DNA from: Bradyrhizobium diazoefficiens
Lineage (GTDB): Bacteria; Pseudomonadota; Alphaproteobacteria; Rhizobiales; Xanthobacteraceae
Reading direction: 5' to 3'
DNA length: 64,000 bases
NCBI RefSeq assembly: GCF_016616885.1
Contig: NZ_CP067102.1
Span: forward strand, 62,001-126,000
The translations under genes were made by a program, and so were the position numbers. This document shows, one piece after another, positions 16,872 through 25,468 of the stretch. The notes under the pieces were generated by a model that was not told the origin of the DNA, ran no database searches, and saw only the letters and a list, made by a program, of their open reading frames with translations. Numbering within the stretch: the first letter of the stretch is position 1; the number at the start of each line of letters is the position of its first letter.

Positions 16872-19376
16872 ATGTCAGGCGTGATCGTGTCGATGCGTCG
16901 GACGCTGTTGTCGTGCACTTCGTTGGCGCGCAACGGCTTGTTGGGAGGCGCTCTCGCAGCGCTGCTGCCGGCTGAGCCGGCGGAGGCCGCCGACCTCGTC
17001 GACACACTCTCGATATTGCTGGACTTCAACCGGCAGGAACTCGCGGTGCTGGCCACCGCGCTGGCTTTGCTCGGCTTCTCAGTCGTGGCCGCGATCCTGC
17101 TGATGCGCACGCGCGTGCGCACGGCCAAGAACGAGGCGGGGCTGCGCGCACGAATCCGGGAACTCCAGCTTCAGTCCGATCGCTTCGGCGCGCTGCTGTT
17201 CGCCGAACCGCAGGTTCTGATCTCCTGGCCGGCCGGCGATGATCGCGCACAAGTCTCAGGCGACATCTCGATGGTGTTGCCGCGCGATTCGTCGCCACAC
17301 CGCGTGCTCGCCTTCGGAACCTGGCTGCCGCCGGAACCGGCGCTGCAGATGGATCACGCCGTCGATGCGCTGCGTGAGCGCGGTGACGGCTTCCAGCTCA
17401 CGCTGACGACTGCCAATGGCCACACGCTGGAAGCGATTGGCCGCGCCATCGGCGGCCAAGCCATTGTCCGGATTCGCGAACTCTCCGGCCTGCGGCGCGA
17501 TCTGGCCGAGACCCATCTGCGCTACAGAGCGCTCTCCGACGAGACCGAGATGCTGCGCGGCTTCGCCAGTGCTGCGCCATGGCCGATCTGGGCCAAGGGC
17601 GAGAACGGCGCGCTGACCTTCGCCAATCCGGCCTATGTGCGCGCGACGGAAGCGACCAGCATCATTGACGCCCAGCAGCGCAAGCTCGAGCTGCTCGACA
17701 GCGCCGACCGCACCGCCATGGAGCGCGGCCTGAAGGACGCCGCGAGCTTTACCTCGCGGCTGCCGATCGTGATCGGCGGCGAGCGGCGCATGTACGACGT
17801 GCGCGCAGTCAATGTCGGCAACAGCAGTGTCGGTGTCGCGATCGACGCCAGCGAGGCGGATGCGCTGAGCGCAGCCCTGGTGCGGATGGCGGAGGCGCAT
17901 CGCCGCACGCTCGACCAGCTCTCGTCCGGCGTTGCCGTGTTCGACGGCCATCGCCGGCTCGCCTTCTACAACGATTCCTACCGGCGGCTGTGGGACCTCG
18001 ACCGCACCTTCCTCGACGCCCAACCCGACGATTCCAGCGTGCTCGACCAGCTCCGCGCCGCGCGCAAATTGCAGGAGCAGCCGGACTTCCGCGCCTGGAA
18101 GGCCAAGCTGCACGAGGCCTATCGCGCGGTCGAGGCCGCCAAGGACACCTGGTACCTGCCTGACGGGCGCGCGCTGTCGGTCGTCACCACGCCCAATCCC
18201 GAAGGCGGCGTCACCTATCTGTTCGACGACGTCACCGAGAGTCTCGAGCTCGCCCGCCGCTTCGACGGCATGATCCGGGTCCAGCGCGAGACCCTGGACA
18301 GCCTCGCCGAGGGCGTCGCGGTGTTCGGCAGCAACGGCAGAGCGCAGCTGTTCAATCCGGCGTTCCTGCGGATGTGGAAGCTGTCGAACGACGCCATGCG
18401 CGAGGAGCCGCATATCCAGACCGTCGAGGGCTGGTGCCACCAGCTGTTCGACGAACCCGTGGTCTGGCGCCAGATCCGCGAGGCCATCACCTCGATCGAG
18501 AACCGTGCCGACGTGCCGATCAAGCTGGAGCGCAAGGACGGCAGCGTGCTCGACGGCATGATCCGTCCGCTGCCTGACGGCGCGACCATGCTGACCTTTC
18601 TCGACATCACCGACACCGAGAATGTCGAGCGCGCGCTGCGCGAGCGTAACGAGGCGCTGGAGACCGCCGACCAGATGAAGGTGGATTTCGTCCACCACGT
18701 CTCCTACGAACTGCGCTCGCCGCTCACCACCATCATCGGCTTCGCGCATTTCCTCAGCGACCCCTCGACCGGCCCGCTGACGCCGAAGCAGGCGGAATAT
18801 CTCGACTACGTCACCAAATCGACCAATGCGCTGCTCGCGCTCACCAACAACATCCTGGATCTCGCCACCATCGACGCCGGCGCCATGAAGCTGGAACTCG
18901 GCCCGGTCGACGTCAGCAAGACCATCGAGCTCGCCGCCGAGGGCATCCAGGACCGGCTCGCCACCGACCGCATCCGCCTCAAGGTCGAGATCGCGCCCGA
19001 TGTCGGCAGCTTCGTCGGCGACGAGAAGCGCGTGGTGCAGGTGCTCTATAACCTCCTCGCCAACGCCGTCGGCTTCTCGCCGCAGGATTCCACCGTCGGG
19101 ATCAGCGCGCGCCGCACCGAGCGCAGCGTGGTCTTTATTGTGACAGATTCCGGACCTGGAATACCCGCCGACATGAAGGACAAGGTGTTCAACTGGTTCG
19201 AAAGCCGCTCGCAGGGCTCGCGTCATCGCGGCGCCGGGCTCGGGCTGTCGCTGGTGCGATCCTTCGTCGAGCTACATGGCGGCAAGGTGCAGGTGGATTC
19301 GGTCGTCGGCAAAGGCACGGTCGTGATCTGCGACTTCCCGACCGACCAGGCGGCGCATCGCGACGCCGCCGAATGA
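16872..19376 (+). CDS. divL: DivL-like PAS sensor kinase with Tyr in place of the phospho-accepting His
   Basis: Membrane-anchored histidine-kinase-like protein of 834 residues from the ATG at 16872. A hydrophobic N-terminus and a membrane helix (LAVLATALALLGFSVVAAILL) come first. PAS-like segments follow (about 230-300, 350-450, 470-580), with two repeats of LDQLSSGVAVFDG/LDSLAEGVAVFGS. The H-box reads VHHVSYELRSPLTTIIGF, with Tyr612 where kinases have His; DivL of Caulobacter has the same swap. The ATPase domain is complete (NLLANAVGFS, DSGPGIP, GAGLGLSLV). It probably senses and steers CckA-CtrA signalling. It overlaps tsaE/amgK by four bases. Confidence 0.88.
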   Translation: MSGVIVSMRRTLLSCTSLARNGLLGGALAALLPAEPAEAADLVDTLSILLDFNRQELAVLATALALLGFSVVAAILLMRTRVRTAKNEAGLRARIRELQLQSDRFGALLFAEPQVLISWPAGDDRAQVSGDISMVLPRDSSPHRVLAFGTWLPPEPALQMDHAVDALRERGDGFQLTLTTANGHTLEAIGRAIGGQAIVRIRELSGLRRDLAETHLRYRALSDETEMLRGFASAAPWPIWAKGENGALTFANPAYVRATEATSIIDAQQRKLELLDSADRTAMERGLKDAASFTSRLPIVIGGERRMYDVRAVNVGNSSVGVAIDASEADALSAALVRMAEAHRRTLDQLSSGVAVFDGHRRLAFYNDSYRRLWDLDRTFLDAQPDDSSVLDQLRAARKLQEQPDFRAWKAKLHEAYRAVEAAKDTWYLPDGRALSVVTTPNPEGGVTYLFDDVTESLELARRFDGMIRVQRETLDSLAEGVAVFGSNGRAQLFNPAFLRMWKLSNDAMREEPHIQTVEGWCHQLFDEPVVWRQIREAITSIENRADVPIKLERKDGSVLDGMIRPLPDGATMLTFLDITDTENVERALRERNEALETADQMKVDFVHHVSYELRSPLTTIIGFAHFLSDPSTGPLTPKQAEYLDYVTKSTNALLALTNNILDLATIDAGAMKLELGPVDVSKTIELAAEGIQDRLATDRIRLKVEIAPDVGSFVGDEKRVVQVLYNLLANAVGFSPQDSTVGISARRTERSVVFIVTDSGPGIPADMKDKVFNWFESRSQGSRHRGAGLGLSLVRSFVELHGGKVQVDSVVGKGTVVICDFPTDQAAHRDAAE

Positions 19377-20893
19377 CCGCACCGGCTACATTTTCCGTCG
19401 CGCTCTACAACGAGACGGCCACCGCGCAACTGATGGCCGATTTGGCGCTGCTGGTCGGCCCCGGCGATGTCATCACGCTCACCGGCGATCTCGGTGCCGG
19501 CAAGACTGCCGCGGCGCGCAGCCTGATTCGCTACCTCGCCGACGACGAAGAGCTGGAAGTGCCAAGCCCGACCTTCACGCTGGTGCAGGGTTACGAGCTG
19601 CCGGCATTTGCCGTGATGCATGCGGACCTCTATCGCGTCGAGGATGAGAGCGAGCTCGAGGAGATCGGGCTGTCACCGCTGCCGGATGCGACGCTGGTGC
19701 TGATCGAATGGCCCGAGCGTGCGCCGTCGGCGATGCCCGCGGACCGCATCGACATCGCGCTGACGCATCGCCCGGCGCTGGGCTCGAATGCGAGGGCCGC
19801 CGACATCACCGGTTATGGCAAGGCCGCCGCCACTGTGGCGCGACTAAAGGCGCTGCGGGAATTCCTCGACGCATCCGGCTATGTCGACGCAGGCCGCAAG
19901 CGCATGCCCGGCGACGCCTCGACACGTTCCTATGCGCGGCTGATCCGCGACGACGGCGTCGTCATCCTGATGAACTCGCAGCAGCGCCCCGATGGCGCCG
20001 CGATCTACAGCGGCAAATCCTACAGCGCCGCGGTGCATCTTGCGGAGAACATCAAGCCGTTCGTCGCCATCGGCGAAGGCCTGCGCGCGGCAGGAATTTC
20101 GGCACCCGCGATCCACCATTTCGATCTCGACCATGGCTTTCTGATCTCGGAAGATTTCGGCAACGAAGGCGTGATCGAAGGCGATCCGCCACGCCCGATC
20201 ATCGAGCGCTATGAAGCCGCGACCGACGTGCTGGCGGTGTTGCATGGCAGGTCTCTGCCGGAGACACTGCCGCTGAACGGGCAGACCTATGCCATTCCCG
20301 CTTTCGACACCGACGCACTGCTGATTGAAATCGGCCTGATGCCGGAATGGTATCTGCCCGATCGCGACGCGCCCTTGAGCGACGAGAAGCGCGCGGAATT
20401 CTTTGCGATGTGGCGCGAACTGCTGAAGAAGCCGCTGGCCGCGCCGAAGACGTGGATCATCCGCGACTACCACTCGCCCAATCTGATCTGGCTTGCGGGT
20501 CGCACCGGCATGGCACGCGTCGGCGTGATCGACTTCCAGGACACCGTGCTCGGACCGCGCTCGTACGACGTGGTGTCGCTGCTGCAGGATGCCCGCATCG
20601 ACGTGCCCGAAGCCCTCGAGCTGACGCTGCTGTCGCGCTACATCAAGGCGCGCCGCACCGAGGATGCGAGCTTCGATCCGGCCGGTTTTGCCGAGCTCTA
20701 TGCCATCATGTCGGCGCAGCGCAACACGCGCCTGCTCGGCACCTTCGCCCGGCTCAACCGCCGCGACGGCAAGCCGCATTATCTGCGCCACCAGCCGCGG
20801 ATCTGGACCTACCTCCAGCGTTCGCTGGCGCATCCGGCGCTTGGCTCCTTGCGCGACTGGTATCTCGCGAACGTCCCGCCGCCCCAATCCTGA
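19373..20893 (+). CDS. TsaE-AmgK fusion: tRNA t6A ATPase and cell-wall amino sugar kinase
   Basis: A 506-residue fusion. Residues 1-150 are TsaE, the ATPase of the t6A37 tRNA modification complex, with Walker A GDLGAGKTAAAR and the PSPTFTLVQGY segment. Residues 160-500 form an aminoglycoside-phosphotransferase-fold kinase of the AmgK type, with MPGDASTRSYARL, the catalytic RDYHSPNLIWL and the Mg site VIDFQD. AmgK phosphorylates MurNAc/GlcNAc at the anomeric position for recycling, and the MurU partner is two genes on. In many species these are two genes. The ATGA overlap couples it to divL. Confidence 0.9.
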   Translation: MTAPATFSVALYNETATAQLMADLALLVGPGDVITLTGDLGAGKTAAARSLIRYLADDEELEVPSPTFTLVQGYELPAFAVMHADLYRVEDESELEEIGLSPLPDATLVLIEWPERAPSAMPADRIDIALTHRPALGSNARAADITGYGKAAATVARLKALREFLDASGYVDAGRKRMPGDASTRSYARLIRDDGVVILMNSQQRPDGAAIYSGKSYSAAVHLAENIKPFVAIGEGLRAAGISAPAIHHFDLDHGFLISEDFGNEGVIEGDPPRPIIERYEAATDVLAVLHGRSLPETLPLNGQTYAIPAFDTDALLIEIGLMPEWYLPDRDAPLSDEKRAEFFAMWRELLKKPLAAPKTWIIRDYHSPNLIWLAGRTGMARVGVIDFQDTVLGPRSYDVVSLLQDARIDVPEALELTLLSRYIKARRTEDASFDPAGFAELYAIMSAQRNTRLLGTFARLNRRDGKPHYLRHQPRIWTYLQRSLAHPALGSLRDWYLANVPPPQS

Positions 20894-20980
20894 ACGGCGG
20901 CCGGTTTACCGGCTGTTAGCCATCGCGCCAGTATCATCGCCCGCAGGCAGCCGCACGAATAGGGGCTGGAGCAAAGGCAG

Positions 20981-21298
20981 ATGGCGGTCAAGACGGACCA
21001 GCGCGGGAACAGTCGAGTTGTTTTCGAACGTGGGGTGCCGGCCCAGATGATGGGGATCGACGGCACCTGGCGGCGCGAATGCACCATGGAGGACGTCTCC
21101 GAGAGCGGCGCCAAGCTGACCATCGACGGCTCGGTCGAAGGTCTGCATCTGAAGGAATTCTTTCTCGTATTGTCGTCCACCGGACTTGCGTACCGGCGCT
21201 GCGAACTGGCCTGGATGAATGGCGACCAGATCGGCGTCAATTTCCTCAAGCAAGGCGACAAAAAGAAAAAGGCGCGTTCCACAGCCGTCGGGGCGTAA
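20981..21298 (+). CDS. PilZ-domain protein
   Basis: A 105-residue single-domain protein of the PilZ type. Both c-di-GMP motifs are visible: RGNSR at residues 8-12 (RxxxR) and DVSESG near residue 43 (DxSxxG), followed by the beta-barrel pattern with CELAWMNGDQIGVNFL. It lies between amgK and murU on the same strand. Its role is unknown, but it likely binds c-di-GMP and a partner protein. Confidence 0.88.
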   Translation: MAVKTDQRGNSRVVFERGVPAQMMGIDGTWRRECTMEDVSESGAKLTIDGSVEGLHLKEFFLVLSSTGLAYRRCELAWMNGDQIGVNFLKQGDKKKKARSTAVGA

Positions 21299-21422
21299 CG
21301 GCAACACACGTCGCACAACCGTCACGGCGGGTGGTTAAGGCCGTTGAGATGCGGTGCGGTCGAGTCCGGTCCGTGCTAGGATTCCTGCAAACGCGAATTT
21401 CAGAGGTTCGAGAAAGCGAAGC

Positions 21423-22145
21423 ATGTCCGTCAAACCGACCAAAGCCATGGTGCTCGCCGCTGGGCTCGGCCTGCGCATGCGTCCACTGACGGATCAGATG
21501 CCGAAGCCGATGGTGCCGGTCGCAGGCCAACCGCTGCTCGACCACGTCCTCGACAAGCTCGGCCAGGCCGGCGTGACCGAGGCGGTGGTCAACGTGCACT
21601 ATCTGCCGGACCAGATCATCGACCACACCGCAACGCGCCAGCATCCGCGCGTGACCATCTCGGACGAGCGCGACCACGTGCTCGGCACCGGCGGTGGCGT
21701 GGTCAAGGCATTGCCGCTGCTCGGGGATGCGCCATTCTTCCATGTCAATGCCGACACGCTGTGGATCGACGGCGTGCGCTCCAATCTGGCGCGGCTTGCG
21801 GAAAACTTCGACCCCGCGCGCATGGACATCCTGCTGCTGATGGCGCCGACCGCCACCAGCATCGGCTATAGCGGCCGCGGCGACTACGGCATGCTGCCCG
21901 ACGGTGCACTGCGCAAGCGCAAGGAAAAAGAGATCGTCCCGTTCGTCTATGCGGGCGCGGCCATCCTGTCGCCGACGATCTTCGCCGACGCGCCGCAGGG
22001 CGAGTTCTCGCTGACAAAAATGTTCGATCGCGCCAATGAGCAGGAGCGCCTGTTCGGCCTCCGGCTCGATGGCGTCTGGATGCATGTCGGCACGCCGGAT
22101 GCGGTCCACGCCGCGGAAGAGGCGTTTTTGGAGAGCGTGGCGTAG
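21423..22145 (+). CDS. murU: MurU-type nucleotidyltransferase
   Basis: A 240-residue sugar-1-phosphate nucleotidyltransferase. The pyrophosphorylase signature MVLAAGLGLRMRPLTDQMPKPM is at the N-terminus, followed by the metal site FFHVNADTLW. With the AmgK domain upstream it would form UDP-MurNAc from recycled MurNAc, by-passing the fosfomycin-sensitive de novo step. I start at the ATG at 21423. Without the amgK context one would call it only a nucleotidyltransferase. Confidence 0.87.
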   Translation: MSVKPTKAMVLAAGLGLRMRPLTDQMPKPMVPVAGQPLLDHVLDKLGQAGVTEAVVNVHYLPDQIIDHTATRQHPRVTISDERDHVLGTGGGVVKALPLLGDAPFFHVNADTLWIDGVRSNLARLAENFDPARMDILLLMAPTATSIGYSGRGDYGMLPDGALRKRKEKEIVPFVYAGAAILSPTIFADAPQGEFSLTKMFDRANEQERLFGLRLDGVWMHVGTPDAVHAAEEAFLESVA

Positions 22146-22153
22146 AGATTCCC

Positions 22154-22232
22154 GTCATTCCGGGACGCGCGTAAGCGCGAACCCGGAATCTCGAGATTCC
22201 GGGTTCGATGCTTTGCATCGCCCCGGAATGAC
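22154..22232. repeat. Dispersed palindromic repeat, copy 2
   Basis: Begins GTCATTCCGGGACGCGCG, ends CCCCGGAATGAC, and is self-complementary over most of its length, with the inner dyads AATCTCGAGATT and GATGCTTTGCATC. It is related to 2230-2332 and lies between murU and addB. Confidence 0.8.
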
Positions 22233-22321
22233 CGTGGGACAGCGGGGACGACTTGCCTCTCCCCATATCCATTTGAATCCGTCTCCCTATATTGGCGCCT
22301 GATCCCCGAATCAGGCAGCCC

Positions 22322-25300
22322 ATGCGCGTTTTCAGCGTTCCAGTCTCAGTTCCGTTCCTGCGCACGATCGTCTCGGCTCTGCTCGACGGCCGGCTGGTCG
22401 ACGGATTCGAGGCGCGCAAGGAACCGGCGCGCCTGGCCGACGCCACGCTGTACCTGCCGACACGGCGCGCCATGCGCGTCGTGCGCGAGATATTCCTCGA
22501 CGAGATGAAGGCGGACGCCGTGGTGCTGCCGCGCATCGTCGCGCTCGGCGACATCGACGAGGACGAGCTCGCGTTCGCCGACGAGGGCGAGCAGTTTTCG
22601 GGCGCAACGCCGCTCGAGATTCCGCCGCGGCTCGGCGAGCTCGAACGGCGGCTGACGCTGGCGCAGCTCGTCGCCGCTTGGGCCAAGGGTCCGGTGCTGG
22701 CGCCGCTGGTGGTCGGCGGCCCCGCCTCGACGCTGGCGCTGGCCGGCGACCTCGCCCGCCTGATCGACGACATGGTGACGCGCGGCGTCGACTGGAGCGC
22801 GCTCGATGGCCTCGTGCCTGATAACCTCGATCGCTACTGGCAGCACTCGCTCGAATTCTTGCGCATCGCCCGCATCGCCTGGCCTGGCCATCTCGCCGAG
22901 ATCAACCGGATCGAACCGGCAGCGCGGCGCGATCTCCTGATCGCCGCCGAAGCCAAACGATTGACCGCGCATCCCCATGGCCCAGTGATCGCGGCCGGTT
23001 CGACCGGCTCGATGCCGGCCACCGCAAAATTCCTGCATGCGGTCGCCTCGCTGCCGCATGGCGCCGTGGTGCTGCCGGGGCTCGACACCGATCTCGACGA
23101 CGACGCCTGGCGGACCATCGGCGGCGTACGCGATTCGCTCGGCAAGTTCGCGGAGCATCCAGCCTCGAACCATCCGCAATATGCGATGCATGCGCTGCTG
23201 GAGCGTTTTGGTATCAAGCGCAGCGACGTCGAGATCCTCCAGCCGCCGGCGGACGGCGGCCGCGATCTGCTCGCCTCCGAATCGATGCGGCCATCCGCCA
23301 AGACGGAAGTCTGGCATGATCGGCTGAAGCAGCCGGATGTCGCAGCAAAAATCGCCGGCGGCATGAAGCATCTCGCGGTGGTCGAAGCGCCCAACCCCGA
23401 AATGGAAGCGCTCGCCATCGCAATTGCGATGCGCGAGGCGCGGCATCTCGACAAATCGGCAGCACTCGTGACGCCCGATCGCGCGCTGGCGCGGCGGGTG
23501 ATGGCTGCGCTGACCCGATGGGATCTCGCCTTCGATGATTCCGGCGGCGACGTCTTGATGGAAACCTCCGCCGGCGTGTTTGCCCGCCTCGCGGCGGAGG
23601 CGGCCACCAAGGGGTTGGAGCCGCCGACGCTGCTGGCGATGCTGAAGCATCCGCTGTGCCGGCTCGGCCGGCTGCCTGGTGCATGGAAGACGGCGATCGA
23701 GCGGCTGGAGCTTGCGGTGCTGCGCGGCACGCGGCCGCCGGCAGGCACGGCCGGTCTGTTGCGCGAGTTCAACCGCCTTCGCGAGGAGCTGGCCAAGCTG
23801 TGGCGCAGCGAGGTCTCCGCGTTGCACCACGCCGAGCCTCGGGCGCGCCTCAAGCCGGAAGATCTCGACCGCATCCAGGCGCTGATCGATACCCTGCAAA
23901 AAGCCTTGGCACCGATCGAGAGCCTGGCATCGTCAAAGCCGTTTGACTTCGCCGAGCTCGCGCATCGCCACCGCGAGATCATGATCGAGCTGTCGCGCGA
24001 CGAGCATGGCATTCCGCTCGCTTTCGAGGAACGCGAGGGCCTCGCGCTCGCCGGCGCGTTCGACGATCTCCTGCGCGGCGGCACGACCAGCGGATTGATG
24101 GTGCCGCTATCCGACTATGCCGATGTGTTCCAGACCGCGTTCGCCGATCGCGCGGTGCGGCGACGGGATAAGCCCGGCGCGCGCCTGCAGATTTACGGCC
24201 CGCTGGAATCGCGCCTGATGCAGGCCGACCGCATCATCGTCAGTGGCCTGATCGAGGGCGTCTGGCCGCCGGCGCCGCGGATCGATCCCTGGCTGAGCCG
24301 GCCGATGCGGCATGAACTTGGCCTCGATCTGCCGGAACGCCGCATCGGCCTGTCGGCGCATGACTTTGCGCAGCTGCTCGGCGGCGACGAGGTGATCCTC
24401 ACCCATTCCGCCAAGGCCGGCGGCGCGCCGGCGGTGGCCTCGCGATTCCTGCACCGGTTTGAAGCCGTCGCGGGCGACGAACTCTGGAAGACCGCGATTC
24501 GCGCCGGCGAAAAATATGTGCAGTTCGCGAGCGCGTTGGACCAGCCCGCCGAGGTCACGCCGATCAAGCAGCCGGAGCCGCGGCCACCGCGCGCGACGCG
24601 GCCGCTGAAAATGTCGGTGACTGCGATCGAAGACTGGCTGCGCGATCCCTATACGATCTACGCCAAGCGGATCCTGAAGCTCGACGCACTCGATCCCGTC
24701 GACATGCCGCTTTCCGCCGCCGACCGCGGCTCGGCGATCCACGATGCGATCGGTGAATTCACGGAAAACTATGCGACGCGCCTGCCCGACGATCCCGCCC
24801 GCGTGTTGCGCGCGATCGGCGAAAAACATTTTGCGCCGCTGATGGAGCGACCCGAGGCACGCGCGCTGTGGTGGCCGCGCTTCCAGCGCATCGCGCGCTG
24901 GTTCGGCGAATGGGAGACGGCGCGGCGCGGTGCGATCGAGGCCATCACGGCGGAGACCCGCGGCGAAATCTCGATCAAACTCGACCATGAGCGCAGCTTC
25001 GTTCTCACGGCCCGCGCCGACCGCATCGAACGTCGCCAGGGCGGCGGCTACGCCATCCTCGACTACAAGACCGGCCAGCCGCCGACCGGCAAGCAGGTCC
25101 GCATGGGCCTGTCGCCGCAACTCACATTGGAAGCCGCGATCTTGCGCGAGGGTGGATTCCCTGACATCGACGCCGGTGCGTCCGTGAGCCAGCTCGTCTA
25201 TGTCCGCCTGAGCGGCAACAATCCGCCGGGCGAGGAGCGCATCCTCGAGCTGAAATACAAGCAAGGCGACGAGCCGCAGCCGCCGGATACGGCTGCCGCC

Positions 25301-25468
25301 GAAGCGCGGGCCAAGCTGGAAGCGCTGATCCGCGCCTTCGAGGACGAGAACCAGCCCTACACCTCGCTGAACCTGCCGATGTGGACAAACCGCTACGGCG
25401 CCTATGACGATCTCGCCCGGATCAAGGAATGGTCCGCGGCCGGCGGCCTGGGGATCGAGGAATGGTGA
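22322..25468 (+). CDS. addB: AddB, double-strand break repair subunit
   Basis: Large subunit (1048 residues) of the AddAB helicase-nuclease, which resects double-strand ends for RecA loading. The N-terminal part is the inactive helicase-like region. The C-terminal RecB-family nuclease domain shows GGYAILDYKTGQPP near residue 910. Alphaproteobacterial AddB lacks a Walker A motif, as here. I start at the ATG at 22322; a TTG 30 bp upstream is possible. The stop overlaps the addA start as ATGGTGA. Confidence 0.93.
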   Translation: MRVFSVPVSVPFLRTIVSALLDGRLVDGFEARKEPARLADATLYLPTRRAMRVVREIFLDEMKADAVVLPRIVALGDIDEDELAFADEGEQFSGATPLEIPPRLGELERRLTLAQLVAAWAKGPVLAPLVVGGPASTLALAGDLARLIDDMVTRGVDWSALDGLVPDNLDRYWQHSLEFLRIARIAWPGHLAEINRIEPAARRDLLIAAEAKRLTAHPHGPVIAAGSTGSMPATAKFLHAVASLPHGAVVLPGLDTDLDDDAWRTIGGVRDSLGKFAEHPASNHPQYAMHALLERFGIKRSDVEILQPPADGGRDLLASESMRPSAKTEVWHDRLKQPDVAAKIAGGMKHLAVVEAPNPEMEALAIAIAMREARHLDKSAALVTPDRALARRVMAALTRWDLAFDDSGGDVLMETSAGVFARLAAEAATKGLEPPTLLAMLKHPLCRLGRLPGAWKTAIERLELAVLRGTRPPAGTAGLLREFNRLREELAKLWRSEVSALHHAEPRARLKPEDLDRIQALIDTLQKALAPIESLASSKPFDFAELAHRHREIMIELSRDEHGIPLAFEEREGLALAGAFDDLLRGGTTSGLMVPLSDYADVFQTAFADRAVRRRDKPGARLQIYGPLESRLMQADRIIVSGLIEGVWPPAPRIDPWLSRPMRHELGLDLPERRIGLSAHDFAQLLGGDEVILTHSAKAGGAPAVASRFLHRFEAVAGDELWKTAIRAGEKYVQFASALDQPAEVTPIKQPEPRPPRATRPLKMSVTAIEDWLRDPYTIYAKRILKLDALDPVDMPLSAADRGSAIHDAIGEFTENYATRLPDDPARVLRAIGEKHFAPLMERPEARALWWPRFQRIARWFGEWETARRGAIEAITAETRGEISIKLDHERSFVLTARADRIERRQGGGYAILDYKTGQPPTGKQVRMGLSPQLTLEAAILREGGFPDIDAGASVSQLVYVRLSGNNPPGEERILELKYKQGDEPQPPDTAAAEARAKLEALIRAFEDENQPYTSLNLPMWTNRYGAYDDLARIKEWSAAGGLGIEEW

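Noticed and set aside
17256..19226. Long minus-strand frame across divL
   Set aside because: Same cause: a shadow of the DivL-like gene with no motif or ribosome site.
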